DNA from: Streptomyces venezuelae
Lineage (GTDB): Bacteria > Actinomycetota > Actinomycetes > Streptomycetales > Streptomycetaceae
Direction of reading: 5' to 3'
DNA: 64,000 nucleotides
Assembly (NCBI RefSeq): GCF_008642315.1
Contig: NZ_CP029192.1
Span: 7,564,001 to 7,628,000, forward strand
Shown: positions 24,736-33,067 of the stretch, piece after piece
Numbering within the stretch: position 1 is the stretch's first letter
Layout of the letters: each line of letters starts with the position of its first letter
The notes under the pieces: model-generated
Seen by the model: the letters and a program-made list of their open reading frames with translations, nothing else
Database searches by the model: none
What the model was told of the DNA's origin: nothing
Translations under genes and position numbers: made by a program

Positions 24736-25980
24736 ATGGACCAGGCCCGGAACCGCCAGCCCCACGCGGTCGTCGTCGGCGGCGGCATCGGCGGACTCGC
24801 CGCGGCCATCGGGCTGCACGCATCGGGCTGGCGGGTCACCGTCCTGGAGCGCGCGGCCTCCCTGGAGCCCGTCGGCTCGGGCATCGGCCTCGCGCCCAAC
24901 TCCCAGCGCGCCCTGGACGTCCTCGGCCTCGGTGGCAGGGTCCGCGCGCTCGCCGCCTGGGAGGGCGACGGCGGGCTGCGCGCGCAGAACGGCCGGTGGC
25001 TGGTGCGGACGAGCGCCGCCGCGGCCGAGGGGACGTACGGCGGATCGCTCGTCATGCTGCACCGCGCGACTCTCGTCGACCTGCTGGTCTCCGCGCTGCC
25101 CGAGGAATCGTTGCGCACGGGCACGGCGGCCCGCCTCACGGATCCCGGCTCCGCCGACCGCCCCGCCGTCGTCACCACGGACGCCGGCGACATCGAGGCG
25201 GACCTCGTCGTCGGCGCCGACGGCATCAACTCCGGCGTCCGCACGGCATTGTTCCCGGCCCACCCCGGGCCCGTGTACGCGGGCTTCACCGCCTGGCGAT
25301 TCGTCATCCCGGCCCCTGACCGGCCCTTCACCCCGCACGAGACCTGGGGGCGCGGGGGTGTCTGGGGCACGCACCCGCTGAAGGACGGCAGGGTGTACGC
25401 GTACGCCACCGCCCGGCTGCCCGAGGGAGGCAAGGCGCCCGACAGCGAGAAGGCGGAGCTCCGACGCCGCTTCGCCGACTGGCACGACCCGATCCCCGGC
25501 CTGATCGCCGCCGTCAGGACCGAGGACATCCTGCGCAACGACGTCCGTCACCTGACGACGCCGCTCCCCGCGTACCACCGCGGCCGCGTCGCCCTCCTCG
25601 GCGACGCCGCGCACGCCATGGCACCGAGCCTCGGCCAGGGCGGCAACCAGGCCATCGAGGACGCCGTCGTCCTCGCCCACCACGTGGTGCCCGGCGCCGA
25701 CCTCGCCGCGTGCCTCGCCGCCTACAGCGCGGCCCGCGTCCCCCGCACCACCGGGATCGTCCGGCGTGCCGCGCGGGCCGCCCGCCTCACGCACCTCACG
25801 AGCGGCCCGCTCATCGGCGTACGGAACGCCCTGATCTCGACGGCGACGCGTCTCGGCCCCGACTTCGTCCTGCGCAGCTTCTCCTCCATCGCCGACTGGC
25901 GTCCCCCGCGACCCCCGTATGCTGCGGGAACGACGACCGGAGCCGCCGAGCGACAGCAGGCGGGCGACAGTCGTCGGTAG
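24736..25980 (+). CDS. FAD-dependent monooxygenase
   Basis: A 414-residue flavoprotein hydroxylase of the PHBH/salicylate-hydroxylase type. ATG 24736 has AGGAGGAG upstream. FAD binding: GGGIGGL (15-21), VTVLERA for the ribose Glu, DLVVGADGINSGVR (the DG motif), and VALLGDAAHAMAPSLGQGGN (the GD motif), then QAIEDAVVLA. All cofactor motifs are intact. It would use NAD(P)H and oxygen to hydroxylate an aromatic or polyketide-like substrate. Control by the divergent TetR repressor suggests an inducible catabolic or detoxifying step. A Gfo/Idh gene follows 25 bp on. Confidence 0.92.
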   Translation: MDQARNRQPHAVVVGGGIGGLAAAIGLHASGWRVTVLERAASLEPVGSGIGLAPNSQRALDVLGLGGRVRALAAWEGDGGLRAQNGRWLVRTSAAAAEGTYGGSLVMLHRATLVDLLVSALPEESLRTGTAARLTDPGSADRPAVVTTDAGDIEADLVVGADGINSGVRTALFPAHPGPVYAGFTAWRFVIPAPDRPFTPHETWGRGGVWGTHPLKDGRVYAYATARLPEGGKAPDSEKAELRRRFADWHDPIPGLIAAVRTEDILRNDVRHLTTPLPAYHRGRVALLGDAAHAMAPSLGQGGNQAIEDAVVLAHHVVPGADLAACLAAYSAARVPRTTGIVRRAARAARLTHLTSGPLIGVRNALISTATRLGPDFVLRSFSSIADWRPPRPPYAAGTTTGAAERQQAGDSRR

Positions 25981-26005
25981 GCGGACAGCAGAATGGAGAA
26001 CAGTG

Positions 26006-26914
26006 GTGAAGATCGGTTGCATCGGACTCGGCGACATCGCGCAGAAGGCGTACCTGCCCGTCCTCACCACCCTGCCCGGGGTCGAACTGCACCTGCAGAC
26101 GCGCACGCCCGCCACCCTCGCCCGGGTCGCCGGTGTCCACCACGTCCCGGACTCCCGCTGCCACACCGACCTCGACGCCCTGCTCGCCCAGGACCTCGAC
26201 GCCGCGTTCGTGCACGCGCCGACGGCCGTGCACCCGGAGATCGTCACCCGGCTCGTCGAGGCGGGCGTGCCGACGTACGTCGACAAGCCCATCGCGTACG
26301 AACTCGCCGACTCCGAGCGTCTCGTGCGCCTCGCGGAGGAGCGCGGCGTCAGCCTCGCGGTCGGCTTCAACCGCCGCTTCGCGCCCGGCTACGCGCAGTG
26401 CGTCGAGCACCCCCGCGACATGATCCTCATGCAGAAGAACCGCGTGGGGCTGCCCGAGGACCCGCGCACGCTCGTGCTCGACGACTTCATCCACGTCCTG
26501 GACACGCTGCGGTTCCTGGCGCCGGGACCGATCGACGACGTCACGGTGCGGTCCCGCGTCGAGGACGGGCTCATGCACCACGTGGTCGTGCAGCTCGCGG
26601 GCGACGGGTTCGTCGCGATCGGCATGATGAACCGGCTGAGCGGCTCCACCGAGGAGATCCTCGAAGTCTCGGGCCAGGACACCAAGCGGCAGGTGATCAA
26701 CCTCGCCGAGATCGTCGACCACAAGGGCCAGCCCAGCGTGCGGCGGCGCGGCGACTGGGTCCCGGTGGCGCGTCAGCGCGGCATCGAGCAGGTCGTGCTG
26801 TCCTTCCTGGACGCCGTGCGCGCGGGCAAGCTGCTCAGCGCCCGGGACGCGCTGGCGACCCATGAGCTGTGCGAGCGTGTGGTGCGGGCGGCTCAGGAGC
26901 GGGGCCGGGGGTAG
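26006..26914 (+). CDS. Gfo/Idh/MocA-family oxidoreductase
   Basis: A 302-residue NAD(P)-dependent oxidoreductase. GTG 26006 has GGAG 7 nt upstream. The Rossmann N-terminus is KIGCIGLGDIAQKAYLPVL, the dinucleotide domain ends with the conserved YVDKPIAYE (the EKP-type Lys motif, here DKP), and AVGFNRRFAPGY leads into the C-terminal sheet domain. Family members act on sugars, inositols or dihydrodiols. It is 25 bp after the monooxygenase and may share its transcript. Its last 80 bp overlap the convergent Lnt gene, an unusually long coding overlap. Confidence 0.87.
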   Translation: MKIGCIGLGDIAQKAYLPVLTTLPGVELHLQTRTPATLARVAGVHHVPDSRCHTDLDALLAQDLDAAFVHAPTAVHPEIVTRLVEAGVPTYVDKPIAYELADSERLVRLAEERGVSLAVGFNRRFAPGYAQCVEHPRDMILMQKNRVGLPEDPRTLVLDDFIHVLDTLRFLAPGPIDDVTVRSRVEDGLMHHVVVQLAGDGFVAIGMMNRLSGSTEEILEVSGQDTKRQVINLAEIVDHKGQPSVRRRGDWVPVARQRGIEQVVLSFLDAVRAGKLLSARDALATHELCERVVRAAQERGRG

Positions 26915-28706
26915 GGGGCTCGGGGGCTCCGGCTCCGGGGGTTCCGGGGGCTCCGGGAGCGGTCCTGCCGGAGTTCCGCCTGAGGGTTCGCAGGCCCTCG
27001 GTCAGGCCCAGCGCGAGGAGTACGAGCAGCGCGGTGTGCACGGGCCAGTCGCCCCACTTGACGTAAGCCGTCTCGCCGGTGGCCAGTGGCACGTCGTAGA
27101 GGGCCGCAGCGCTCGCGGAGGTGCCGATCGTGCTGCCGACGCGCGAACCCTCCGGGCCGTACACCGCGGAGACGCCGGTGAGCGTGGCATGCACCATGGG
27201 GCGCCCGGTCTCCGCGGCCCTTACCGCCGCGAGCGACGCGTGCTGCCGGGGCGCCCAGCTGTTCTGGAACGACGACGTGGCGGACTGGGCGAGCAGCAAC
27301 TGAGCCCCGTCCCGGGTGAGCCGGCGGCTCATGTCGGGGAACGCGGACTCGAAGCAGACGAGGGGGCCGATGCGGAGGCCGTGATCGCGGCCGTGGCCCT
27401 CCTCGTGCCGGATGTCGCGGCCGGTGCGCATCACCATCTGGTGGTCGCCGCGCCTGCGGTCCTCGCCCGCGGCCTTGCCGACGGATGTGGCCCAGCCGAG
27501 CAGGGAGCGGGCCGGAATGTACTCGCCGAAGGGCACGAGCCGCATCTTGTCGTAACGGTCGCCGGTCGGCCCGTCCGGCCCCACCAGGACGGAACTCTTG
27601 AATATCCCGGGCCGGTCGGAGCGGCGCGCGTCGACGTTCACCAGGATGTCCGCGCCCACCTCGCGGGAGAGCGCGGCTATTCGGCGGGCGACGTCCGGCC
27701 GGTCGGCCAGGTCGAACCCGACACTGCTCTCGCCCCAGACGACGAGGTCGGGGTCGCGGCCCACCAGCGTCCGGGTCAGTGCCTCCTCGCGCGCCAGGCG
27801 CTTGTCGGCGCTCGCGATGCCGTCCGCGATGATGCTGGGCTGGACGACGGCGACGCGGGTGTGGCCCGCGGGTTCGGGGCGGGGAGCCCAGGCCCAGGCG
27901 GCCGCCGCGGCGGTGGCGACGGTGAGGATGCCGGCGAGGGCGGGGAAAGCGGTGGACGTGGGCCCGGTCGGCACGTCGGCCCGTGCTGGGAGGGTGGTGG
28001 ACGTGCGCCCGGTCGGCACGCCGGACCGTGCGGGAGAAGTGGCCGACCGCGGTGTCGCCACCCGCGCCGCCCCCGCCACGGCGAGCAGCGCGACCCCCGT
28101 GTTCAGGACCACGACGAACGCGCTGACCAGCCACACTCCGCCCACCGAGGCGAGTCGCAGCGCGGGCGGCACCTGCCACTGGCTGGAGCCGAGCAGACCC
28201 CACGGCCCGCCGAGCCCCTCCCAGGACCTGACCAGTTCGACCATCAGCCATCCCGAGGGCAGCACGACGAGCGCGGCGGCGGCCCGGCCCGGCCCCGGTG
28301 CACCGCCGCCGAGCAGCCGCCGCACCAGCCAACCCCAGGGCGCCCACAGCAGCCCGAGCAGCGCGGCGATCACGACGGTGAACACGTGAAGGCTCGGCAG
28401 CAGCCAGTGGTGCACGGCCACCATGAAGCCGAGGCCGCCCAGCCAGCCGTCGAGCGCGGCGCGGCGGGGAGTCGGGGCCGACCGCGCCAGGAGCATCCAC
28501 GGCACGAGAGCGACGTACGCGAACCACCACAGCGACGGGGCGGGGAAGGCGAGAGCGGGCAGCGCGCCCACGGTGACGGCGATGCCGCCGCGCCACCAGC
28601 GGGACGCGAGCAGCCGGGCGGCGCGCTGCCGGTACCGCTCGCGTCGTCCGTCCGGCCCGCCTCGTTCGTCCTTCGGCTCCCGCCGGTCGTCGCCGGACAG
28701 CTCCAT
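26835..28706 (-). CDS. lnt: Apolipoprotein N-acyltransferase
   Basis: A 623-residue membrane enzyme that adds the third acyl chain to lipoproteins. ATG 28704-28706 follows GGGAGG. About seven hydrophobic segments span residues 30-300 (LPALAFPAPSLWWFAYVALV, FMVAVHHWLLPSLHVFTVVI and others). The nitrilase-like domain has the triad: Glu in VVWGESSVGF, Lys in DRYDKMRLVPFGEY, Cys in PLVCFESAF. An extra segment between the last helix and the nitrilase domain holds a 15-residue tandem repeat, and a Pro/Ala-rich tail of 50 residues follows. Streptomyces carries two Lnt paralogues that affect lipoprotein triacylation. The tail overlaps the convergent oxidoreductase gene. Confidence 0.92.
   Translation of the reverse strand: MELSGDDRREPKDERGGPDGRRERYRQRAARLLASRWWRGGIAVTVGALPALAFPAPSLWWFAYVALVPWMLLARSAPTPRRAALDGWLGGLGFMVAVHHWLLPSLHVFTVVIAALLGLLWAPWGWLVRRLLGGGAPGPGRAAAALVVLPSGWLMVELVRSWEGLGGPWGLLGSSQWQVPPALRLASVGGVWLVSAFVVVLNTGVALLAVAGAARVATPRSATSPARSGVPTGRTSTTLPARADVPTGPTSTAFPALAGILTVATAAAAAWAWAPRPEPAGHTRVAVVQPSIIADGIASADKRLAREEALTRTLVGRDPDLVVWGESSVGFDLADRPDVARRIAALSREVGADILVNVDARRSDRPGIFKSSVLVGPDGPTGDRYDKMRLVPFGEYIPARSLLGWATSVGKAAGEDRRRGDHQMVMRTGRDIRHEEGHGRDHGLRIGPLVCFESAFPDMSRRLTRDGAQLLLAQSATSSFQNSWAPRQHASLAAVRAAETGRPMVHATLTGVSAVYGPEGSRVGSTIGTSASAAALYDVPLATGETAYVKWGDWPVHTALLVLLALGLTEGLRTLRRNSGRTAPGAPGTPGAGAPEPPTPGPAPEPPAPHARTAHGSPARPGR
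27952..28041. repeat. 45-bp imperfect tandem repeat in lnt
   Basis: Two 45-bp units (27952-27996, 27997-28041) begin GTGGACGTG and share CCCGGTCGGCACG. They encode two copies of a DVPTGxTST-type unit between the membrane part and the nitrilase domain of the N-acyltransferase. In-frame, so expansion would not break the gene. Confidence 0.8.
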
Positions 28707-28809
28707 GCAGCGCCTCCCTCGGTCCCCGACGCCCGGTCGTACGACCAGTGTGCGCGACGTAGACGATCTAGGACAGTGGGTCGAGCAAGTGGAGGACCGA
28801 CGAGGCGGT

Positions 28810-29319
28810 TCAGGCCTCGGAGGCTGCTTCCCGGGGCCGGGCAGCCAGTCGGCGCCACTTCTCCGTGACCACCACTTGGCGCAACCGCCAGCCACTGTGC
28901 GTACGCACCAGGGTGAAGGCATAGCGGCCGCCGCAGACGAAGTCCGGCGCGGTCGCGGGCTCGGCGGCCGCTGTCGAGCCCGCATGCTGCTGCGCGAACC
29001 GCATCGGATTCACGTAGTCGGCCTGGACACGGGCGACGTCGTCGATGTCCTGTTCCAGCGTCCCGAACTCCAGCCTGCGGTTGGTGATCAGGTGCTGGCG
29101 CATCGGGAACATCCGCATCGTCTCGGACAGCCATGCGGTGATCTCGTCGGCTCCTCCTTCGATGCCGCCCGCGGAGCGGTAGTCGGCGCGTCCTTCGGGA
29201 GCGAAGAGCTGTCGGTAGGCGGTCCAGTCGCCGTCGTCGACTGCCACCGCGTACTCGGTGATGAGGGCATCGACGGCCAACCGGTCGATCACGGCGGCGA
29301 GTTCCACGCGCTGCGTCAT
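28810..29319 (-). CDS. SnoaL-like/NTF2-fold protein
   Basis: A 169-residue protein with the nuclear-transport-factor-2 fold of SnoaL_4: AVIDRLAVDALITEYAVAVD then DGDWTAYRQLFAPEGRADYR, EITAWLSETMRMFPMRQHLI and a C-terminal sheet ending LRQVVVTEKWRRL. Proteins of this family are cyclases, isomerases, hydratases or binding proteins; the DDGDW motif is general to the family. ATG at 29317-29319 is preferred to an in-frame GTG six codons earlier. It lies upstream of lnt on the same strand, 103 bp away. Substrate unknown. Confidence 0.82.
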   Translation of the reverse strand: MTQRVELAAVIDRLAVDALITEYAVAVDDGDWTAYRQLFAPEGRADYRSAGGIEGGADEITAWLSETMRMFPMRQHLITNRRLEFGTLEQDIDDVARVQADYVNPMRFAQQHAGSTAAAEPATAPDFVCGGRYAFTLVRTHSGWRLRQVVVTEKWRRLAARPREAASEA

Positions 29320-29398
29320 CGGCTCAGTGTTGGGCACGGGAGGTGGGGAGCCAAGGGGCGTGCAGGAATGGGCGCAGGGATACGCGCGGAAGGAGCGG

Positions 29399-29578
29399 CT
29401 ACGCGGCCTTCACGATCTCCTCGCGGACAGCGGCGGCCCACTCCGTCACCAACTGCTCGTACTCTCTGCGCTGTTCGGCGGAGAGCCGACCGCCTGCGCG
29501 CAGCCACAGGCCGCGGATCCGCTCGTTCAGCTCGGCGGAAGAGCGCACGGAACCATGGGGTTGAGGGGTTAAGGGCAT
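29399..29578 (-). CDS. Small protein with rare TTA codon (59 aa)
   Basis: A 59-codon frame, below the usual length cutoff. From ATG 29576-29578 it reads MPLTPQPHGSVRSSAELNER then IRGLWLRAGGRLSAEQRREY and a helical end EEIVKAA. The Leu3 codon (29570-29572) is TTA, the codon read only by the bldA tRNA in Streptomyces, so translation should depend on developmental stage. Codon third positions are otherwise G/C-rich. TAGGCT seven bp before the ATG may be a -10 box, giving a leaderless message. Two predicted helices, no membrane span. Family not recognised. Confidence 0.65.
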   Translation of the reverse strand: MPLTPQPHGSVRSSAELNERIRGLWLRAGGRLSAEQRREYEQLVTEWAAAVREEIVKAA

Positions 29579-29664
29579 GGCGCCAAGCCTAGGGGATGGC
29601 TACGACAATCGGAACTGTCAGCTACCGCACACCTGCGCCACGTGACCGAATGAGCGCCGCGACA

Positions 29665-30108
29665 TCAGCCGATCTGTTCGGCCAGGGCGACCATGATGCC
29701 CACGGGACCGCGGAGGTAGCAGAGGCGGTAGCTGTTCTCGAACCGGACGACCTCGCCGAGGAGTTCGGCGCCGTGGGGGCGCAGGCGGGCGATGGTGTCG
29801 TCGATGTCGTCGACGGCGAACATGACGCGGTGCTGGCCCAGGGTGTTGGGCGACGGACTGGGGGATCCGCCGCCCACCGCCGCGGGTGCGTGGAACTTCG
29901 TCAGCTCCAGTCGGCTTCCCTGACCGCCGGGGACGCGCATCATGGCGATGTCGCTGCGTACGCCGTCGAGTCCGACGGTGCGGTCCGCGTAGAGCCCCTC
30001 GATCTGCGCGGTGCCCTCCAGTTCCATGCCGATCTCGCCGAAGAAGGCGATGGCGGCGTCCAGGTCTTCGACGACGATGGCGATGTTGTCCATCCGCTGA
30101 AGCGTCAT
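29665..30108 (-). CDS. VOC-family (glyoxalase/bleomycin-resistance-like) protein
   Basis: A 147-residue vicinal-oxygen-chelate fold protein. ATG 30106-30108 follows GAAAGGGG. Two beta-alpha-beta-beta-beta units are visible: LQRMDNIAIVVEDLDAAIAF, FGEIGMELEG, then QHRVMFAVDDIDDTIARLRP and SYRLCYLRGPVGIMVALAEQ. Metal-ligand positions would be His/Gln and Glu; the first strand has Asn rather than His (MDNIAIVV), so the metal site may be incomplete. It may be a dioxygenase, epimerase-like or drug-binding protein. The 192 bp to uppP hold no gene but end in a repeat shared with the terminator at 6288. Confidence 0.82.
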   Translation of the reverse strand: MTLQRMDNIAIVVEDLDAAIAFFGEIGMELEGTAQIEGLYADRTVGLDGVRSDIAMMRVPGGQGSRLELTKFHAPAAVGGGSPSPSPNTLGQHRVMFAVDDIDDTIARLRPHGAELLGEVVRFENSYRLCYLRGPVGIMVALAEQIG

Positions 30109-30290
30109 GGTGATGCCCCTTTCGGTTCGTGTGGCCTGTCTATGGCCACTGATACACCCAGGACGGAGCCGACGCCGCGATCTCGACACGACAACCGTCC
30201 GAGCGTCGCGAAGCCGCGACTGCCTTCGTGGTGTACCCGGCTACTGCGGCGCCGGTCGCGGAGGCGGACCTGACCACGGCGAGCACCGTG

Positions 30291-30306
30291 GACACAGGCC
30301 CTAGCC
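30291..30306. repeat. 16-bp sequence shared with the terminator at 6329
   Basis: GACACAGGCCCTAGCC occurs here and at 6329-6344. In both places its CTA is the stop codon of a reverse-strand gene. At 6288 the left partner of a hairpin is present; here no partner was found nearby. Possibly half of a dispersed terminator-like repeat. Confidence 0.7.
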
Positions 30307-31173
30307 CGCCGACTCGCCCGCGTGCGGGCTCAGTTCCCCGACGCCCACCAGGACGAAGAGCACGATGCCGAGCAGGACGCGGTAGTAGACGAACGGCATG
30401 AAGCTCTTCGTGGTGATGAACTTCATGAACCAGGCGATCACCGCGTAGCCGACCACGAACGCGATGATCGTGGCGAAGATCGTCGGGCCCCAGGAGACGT
30501 GGCCCTCGCCCGCGTCCTTCAGTTCGAAGACTCCGGACGCCAGGACCGCGGGGATGGCGAGGAGGAAGGAGTAGCGGGCCGCGGCCTCGCGGGTGTAGCC
30601 CATGAGGAGGCCGCCGCTGATCGTGGCGCCCGAGCGCGAGACGCCGGGGATCAGGGCCATCGCCTGGCAGAGGCCGTAGATCAGGCCGTCCCTGACGCCG
30701 AGTTCCTTGAGGCTCTTGCGTTCCCGGACCGCCCGGTGCTTGCCGCCCGTCTCGTCGCGGGCCGCCAGGCGGTCGGCGATGCCGAGGACGATGCCCATCA
30801 CGATCAGCGTCGTGGCGATCAGGCGCAGATCGCGGAACGGGCCCTCGATCTGGTCCTTGAATGTCACGCCGAGGACGCCGATCGGGATCGAGCCGACGAT
30901 GACCAGCCAGCCCATCTGCGCGTCGTGGTCCGAGCGCGGCACCTTGCCGAAGAGCGAACCGAACCACGCCGACAGGATGCGGGCGATGTCCTTGCGGAAG
31001 TAGATCAGCACCGCGGCCTCCGTGCCGATCTGGGTGATCGCGGTGAACGCGGCCCCCGGATCGTGCCAGCCCGCGAACGCCGCGGTCAGGCGCAGGTGCG
31101 CGCTGGAGGAGATCGGGAGGAACTCGGTCAGCCCCTGGACGAGCCCGAGGATGAAGGATTCAAGCCAAGACAT
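30301..31173 (-). CDS. uppP: Undecaprenyl-diphosphatase
   Basis: A 290-residue integral membrane enzyme that dephosphorylates undecaprenyl diphosphate to recycle the cell-wall lipid carrier; also called BacA because excess gives bacitracin resistance. ATG 31171-31173 begins MSWLESFILGLVQGLTEFLP. Both active-site motifs are intact: EFLPISSSAH (17-26) and PGVSRSG (176-182). About eight hydrophobic helices and the length fit the family. The gene stands alone; its stop codon is inside a repeat shared with 6329. Upstream lies a 400-bp interval with a possible remnant gene. Confidence 0.95.
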   Translation of the reverse strand: MSWLESFILGLVQGLTEFLPISSSAHLRLTAAFAGWHDPGAAFTAITQIGTEAAVLIYFRKDIARILSAWFGSLFGKVPRSDHDAQMGWLVIVGSIPIGVLGVTFKDQIEGPFRDLRLIATTLIVMGIVLGIADRLAARDETGGKHRAVRERKSLKELGVRDGLIYGLCQAMALIPGVSRSGATISGGLLMGYTREAAARYSFLLAIPAVLASGVFELKDAGEGHVSWGPTIFATIIAFVVGYAVIAWFMKFITTKSFMPFVYYRVLLGIVLFVLVGVGELSPHAGESAG

Positions 31174-31352
31174 GAAAACTGCGCCGTCCAAGTACTGATC
31201 ATCAGGCCGCAAGTGCGGTCGTAGCGGTCATATAGGGGCGTGGCTGAGGCAGGGCTGAAGGAAGCGGGGCCGAAGGGTGGGTCGAGAGCTCGCGGACGTG
31301 GGAGCGCGGGGCGATCACGTCCCCGTCGTGGGGGCAGCGTAGCGGGCCAGGG

Positions 31353-31550
31353 TTACGGGACGGCGGCAGGGCCGACCGGCGGCTGTGGCGCCGGGCCCGC
31401 CGTCGTCCGTCCCGGTGCCTGCGGATGCGCGGTGAGACCGTCGTGCTGGACCGTGTCGCCGCAGGCCGAACAGGTGACCACCGGGACCAGTTCATGGCCG
31501 AAGAGGTGTTCGAGGACCCGTCGCAGGCAGAGGACCCGTCGCAGGCACAA
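31353..31550 (-). pseudogene. CxxC-containing remnant in frame behind the TVP38 gene
   Basis: A coding-like 65-codon reverse frame: LRRVLEHLFGHELVPVVTCS then ACGDTVQHDGLTAHP and a Pro/Ala tail. CSACGD is a zinc-ribbon-like knuckle as seen at the C-terminus of some winged-helix regulators. Its only start candidate (TTG 31550) has no ribosome site, and the frame is open back to the TGA of the TVP38 gene, in the same frame. It looks like the 3' end of a lost regulator gene, but a readthrough extension is not excluded. An 18-bp tandem duplication lies at its head. The rest of the interval from 31174 to 31352 shows nothing. Confidence 0.4.
31512..31547. repeat. 18-bp perfect tandem duplication
   Basis: GAGGACCCGTCGCAGGCA occurs twice in direct succession (31512-31529, 31530-31547). 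In the reverse frame it duplicates six residues (CLRRVL). Perfect identity suggests a recent slippage event. Confidence 0.95.
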
Positions 31551-31568
31551 GGAGAGGTGAATGTCAGC

Positions 31569-32273
31569 TCAGCGGTCGCGGAAGTGGTGGCGCTTGAACC
31601 ACGCCACGGCCGCCCCGCCAAGGCCCGTCACCGCGATGAATCCCATCGCGATCAGGAAGACGGGCGACGTCGGCGTCGACGCGCGGGCCCCGGCGATCAC
31701 GTACGCCGCCGTGTTGGGAATCGACCCGAGGCCCGTCGCGAGCAGGAACGGCAGCCAGCCCATGCGGGACACCGCAGCGCAGTAGTTGGCCGCGGCGAAC
31801 GGCACGCCGGGGAACAGCCGCACCGCCAGCATCGAGCGGAACCCGTGCCGGCTGAGCTGGCCGTCCGCGGCCTTCAGCCAGCGCCCCCGCAGCAGTGGCC
31901 GCAGCGCGTCCTGGCCCAGCATCCGGCCGAGGCCGAAGGCGATGCCGGCGCCGAACACCGTGCCGGCGATCGCCGCGACGAGGCCCACCTGCGAGCCGAA
32001 GAGCGCGCCCGCCGCCAGATTGAGCAGCGGACGCGGCACGAACGCGGCGGTGCAGACTCCGTACGCCACCGCGTACAGGGCCACCGCCGTGGCGCCGCCC
32101 AACTGCGCGGGCCAGCCGTCGGAGAGGACGCGCTGCGGCTCGAAGACCAGGACGCAGGTGGCCGCCGCGGCCAGCAGCACCAGGAGCAGCGACAGCCGCG
32201 ACCACGGCGAGAGCAGAGCCCTGGCGCAGCGCACGGCGAGGCCCTGCGGGCGGGCGGTGGCGGTCTCGAACAT
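31569..32273 (-). CDS. TVP38/TMEM64-family membrane protein
   Basis: A 234-residue integral membrane protein of the DedA/VTT superfamily. ATG 32271-32273. Hydrophobic segments include LLLVLLAAAATCVLVFEPQR and GIAFGLGRMLGQ; the VTT core shows YGVCTAAFVPRPLLNLAAGA, LFGSQVGLVAAIAGTVFGAG and RLFPGVPFAAANYCAAVSRM, with the conserved FPG-x-PF re-entrant segment. Such proteins are implicated in lipid or undecaprenyl-phosphate flipping and membrane homeostasis; the exact role of this group is not settled. It starts close to the divergent AlkD-like gene. Confidence 0.88.
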   Translation of the reverse strand: MFETATARPQGLAVRCARALLSPWSRLSLLLVLLAAAATCVLVFEPQRVLSDGWPAQLGGATAVALYAVAYGVCTAAFVPRPLLNLAAGALFGSQVGLVAAIAGTVFGAGIAFGLGRMLGQDALRPLLRGRWLKAADGQLSRHGFRSMLAVRLFPGVPFAAANYCAAVSRMGWLPFLLATGLGSIPNTAAYVIAGARASTPTSPVFLIAMGFIAVTGLGGAAVAWFKRHHFRDR

Positions 32274-32322
32274 TCGGGAAGAGTAACCGGCTCATGTGAC
32301 TGATCGCCGTATGGTGCGTCTC

Positions 32323-33033
32323 ATGAGCGTCACAGTCCCGACGGCCGTGCCGAGCAGCGACCTCGCCGACACGGTGCTCGAACGGCTCGTCACGACCTAC
32401 TCGGAGGCGGCCGATCCGGAACGGTCCGTGCAGATGAGGGCGTACATGAAGGACATCGCCCCCTTCCTCGGCCTGACCTCACCGGTGCGCCGCGACCTGT
32501 CCCGAACGGTCCTCGCGGGTACGCCGCGTCCCGACGAAAAAGACTGCACGGCGATCGCGCTGCGCTGCTGGGAACTGCCGGAGCGGGAGTACGCCTACTT
32601 CGCCGTCGACTATCTGCGCCGCCATGTGAAGCGCTGCTCGTCCGGTTTCCTGCCCGTCGTCCGGCAGCTCGTGGCGACGCACTCCTGGTGGGACACGGTC
32701 GACGCGCTCGCCGCGCACGTCGTCGGCGGCCTGGTCGCGGCGGATCCGGAGCTGCGGACCGTCATGGACGAATGGATCGAGGACGACGACCTGTGGGTGG
32801 CCCGGACGGCCCTCCTCCACCAGCTGCGTCACAAGGCGGACACTGACGTGGAGCGGCTCTTCGCCTACTGCGTACGCCAGTCGGGGCACCCCGATTTCTT
32901 CATCAGGAAAGCCATCGGCTGGTGTCTGCGGGAGTACGCGAAGACCGACCCGGAGGCCGTGCGTGCCTTCGTGGCCCGGGAAGGGGACCGGCTGTCGCCG
33001 CTCTCGATGCGGGAAGCGCTGAAGAACAGCTGA
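32323..33033 (+). CDS. DNA alkylation repair protein (AlkD-like)
   Basis: A 236-residue all-helical HEAT-like protein. It begins MSVTVPTAVPSSDLADTVLE; the AlkD core reads MRAYMKDIAPFLGLTSPVRR, LRCWELPEREYAYFAVDYL, THSWWDTVDALAAHVVGGLV and KAIGWCLREYAKTDPEAVRA. The WWDTVD motif includes the catalytic-site Trp and Asp of AlkD 3-methyladenine glycosylases that excise bulky or cationic adducts without base flipping. A TATGGT box lies 7 bp before ATG 32323, so the mRNA may be leaderless. A 21-bp duplication follows its stop. Confidence 0.88.
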   Translation: MSVTVPTAVPSSDLADTVLERLVTTYSEAADPERSVQMRAYMKDIAPFLGLTSPVRRDLSRTVLAGTPRPDEKDCTAIALRCWELPEREYAYFAVDYLRRHVKRCSSGFLPVVRQLVATHSWWDTVDALAAHVVGGLVAADPELRTVMDEWIEDDDLWVARTALLHQLRHKADTDVERLFAYCVRQSGHPDFFIRKAIGWCLREYAKTDPEAVRAFVAREGDRLSPLSMREALKNS

Positions 33034-33054
33034 GAACGGCTGAAGAACAGCTGA
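33018..33054. repeat. Direct repeat at the alkD-like 3' end
   Basis: GCTGAAGAACAGCTGA occurs at 33018-33033 and 33039-33054 (21-bp period). The first copy contains the last codons and stop of the AlkD-like gene. It looks like a small tandem duplication in the gap before the convergent TetR gene. Confidence 0.9.
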
Positions 33055-33067
33055 AGAATGTCTGACG

